From contig CAYXRN010000165.1 in assembly GCA_964467635.1 (NCBI GenBank), positions 1-6,797 of the forward strand: DNA of 6,797 nt, in the 5' to 3' direction. Source of the stretch: FW021-bin31 sp964467635. GTDB lineage: Bacteria > Bacteroidota > Bacteroidia > Chitinophagales > Chitinophagaceae. The notes under the pieces were generated by a model that did not search any database, had not been told where the DNA came from, and was given only the letters and a program-made list of their open reading frames with translations. A program made the position numbers and the translations under genes. Of this stretch, positions 6,689-6,797 are shown piece after piece; positions within the stretch are counted from its first letter, which is position 1; each line of letters begins with the position of its first letter.

Positions 6689-6797
6689 ATGAAATTACCA
6701 AAACTATTGACTGGAATCCTATTGCTGGGCACATTTATGTTTACCCTGTCTTCCTGTAGCGATGATGATGCTACACCGGTACCGCGTAAACAAACGT
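6689..6797 (+). CDS. Lipoprotein with likely surface-export signal, partial at right edge
   Basis: From ATG at 6689 the frame is open for 36 codons to the window edge. It encodes a lipoprotein signal peptide (MKLPK, a hydrophobic core, then T-L-S-S-C with Cys at residue 23) followed by S-D-D-D-A-T-P-V-P. Acidic residues straight after the lipidated Cys (C-S-D-D-D) match the lipoprotein export signal described for Bacteroidota, which sends lipoproteins to the outer face of the outer membrane. The gene begins 47 bases after the VanZ-like gene on the same strand. Nothing of the mature domain is visible, so its function cannot be given. Confidence 0.8.
   Translation, partial: MKLPKLLTGILLLGTFMFTLSSCSDDDATPVPRKQT

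Overview
The window looks like chromosomal DNA of a member of the Bacteroidota, probably of the Sphingobacteriia/Chitinophagia type. The reasons are: several Sec or lipoprotein signal peptides of that phylum's style (mature ends such as -KA|QD and -SG|QN), a lipoprotein starting C-S-D-D-D, promoter-like elements resembling TTG-N20-TAnnTTTG, almost no Shine-Dalgarno sequences before genes, and protein families typical of soil or plant-associated Bacteroidota. The assignment is by inspection only. A run of exactly 100 N at 1547-1646 shows that this is a scaffolded draft assembly.

Left part (1-4479), all on the minus strand: a set of exported degradative enzymes. In transcription order these are an S1-type sulfatase lipoprotein (4479-2761), a GH76 alpha-1,6-mannanase-like lipoprotein (from 2530, cut by the gap), a basic-secretory-protein (BSP) family metallopeptidase whose start lies in the gap (ends at 875), and the first 250 residues of a glutaminase-A-like (DUF4964-type) secreted protein that runs off the left edge. 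The GH76 and BSP pieces can be read as one frame through the N run, but I think they are two genes. The GH76 domain is unfinished at one gap edge, and at the other edge the peptidase begins with what looks like the end of a signal peptide (G-S-Q-A-Q).

Middle (4480-5139): 660 bases with no convincing gene, AT-rich, separating the minus-strand cluster from the divergent plus-strand genes. It holds a near-perfect 11-bp direct repeat spaced by about two helical turns and a plausible promoter for the downstream gene.

Right part (5140-6797), all on the plus strand: an exported cyclophilin-type peptidyl-prolyl isomerase, the glycine cleavage H protein (gcvH), a small VanZ-like membrane protein 14 bases after gcvH, and the first 36 residues of a lipoprotein with a likely surface-export signal. 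These look like ordinary core genes.

Taken together, the left cluster plausibly attacks sulfated or mannose-rich glycoprotein material: sulfate removal, alpha-1,6-mannan backbone cleavage, peptide cleavage and perhaps glutamine release. No SusC/SusD pair, regulator or sulfatase-maturing enzyme is present in the window, so a complete utilisation locus is not shown. I found no convincing new biological system. The most useful points are the likely false gene fusion at the gap and the composition of the enzyme cluster.
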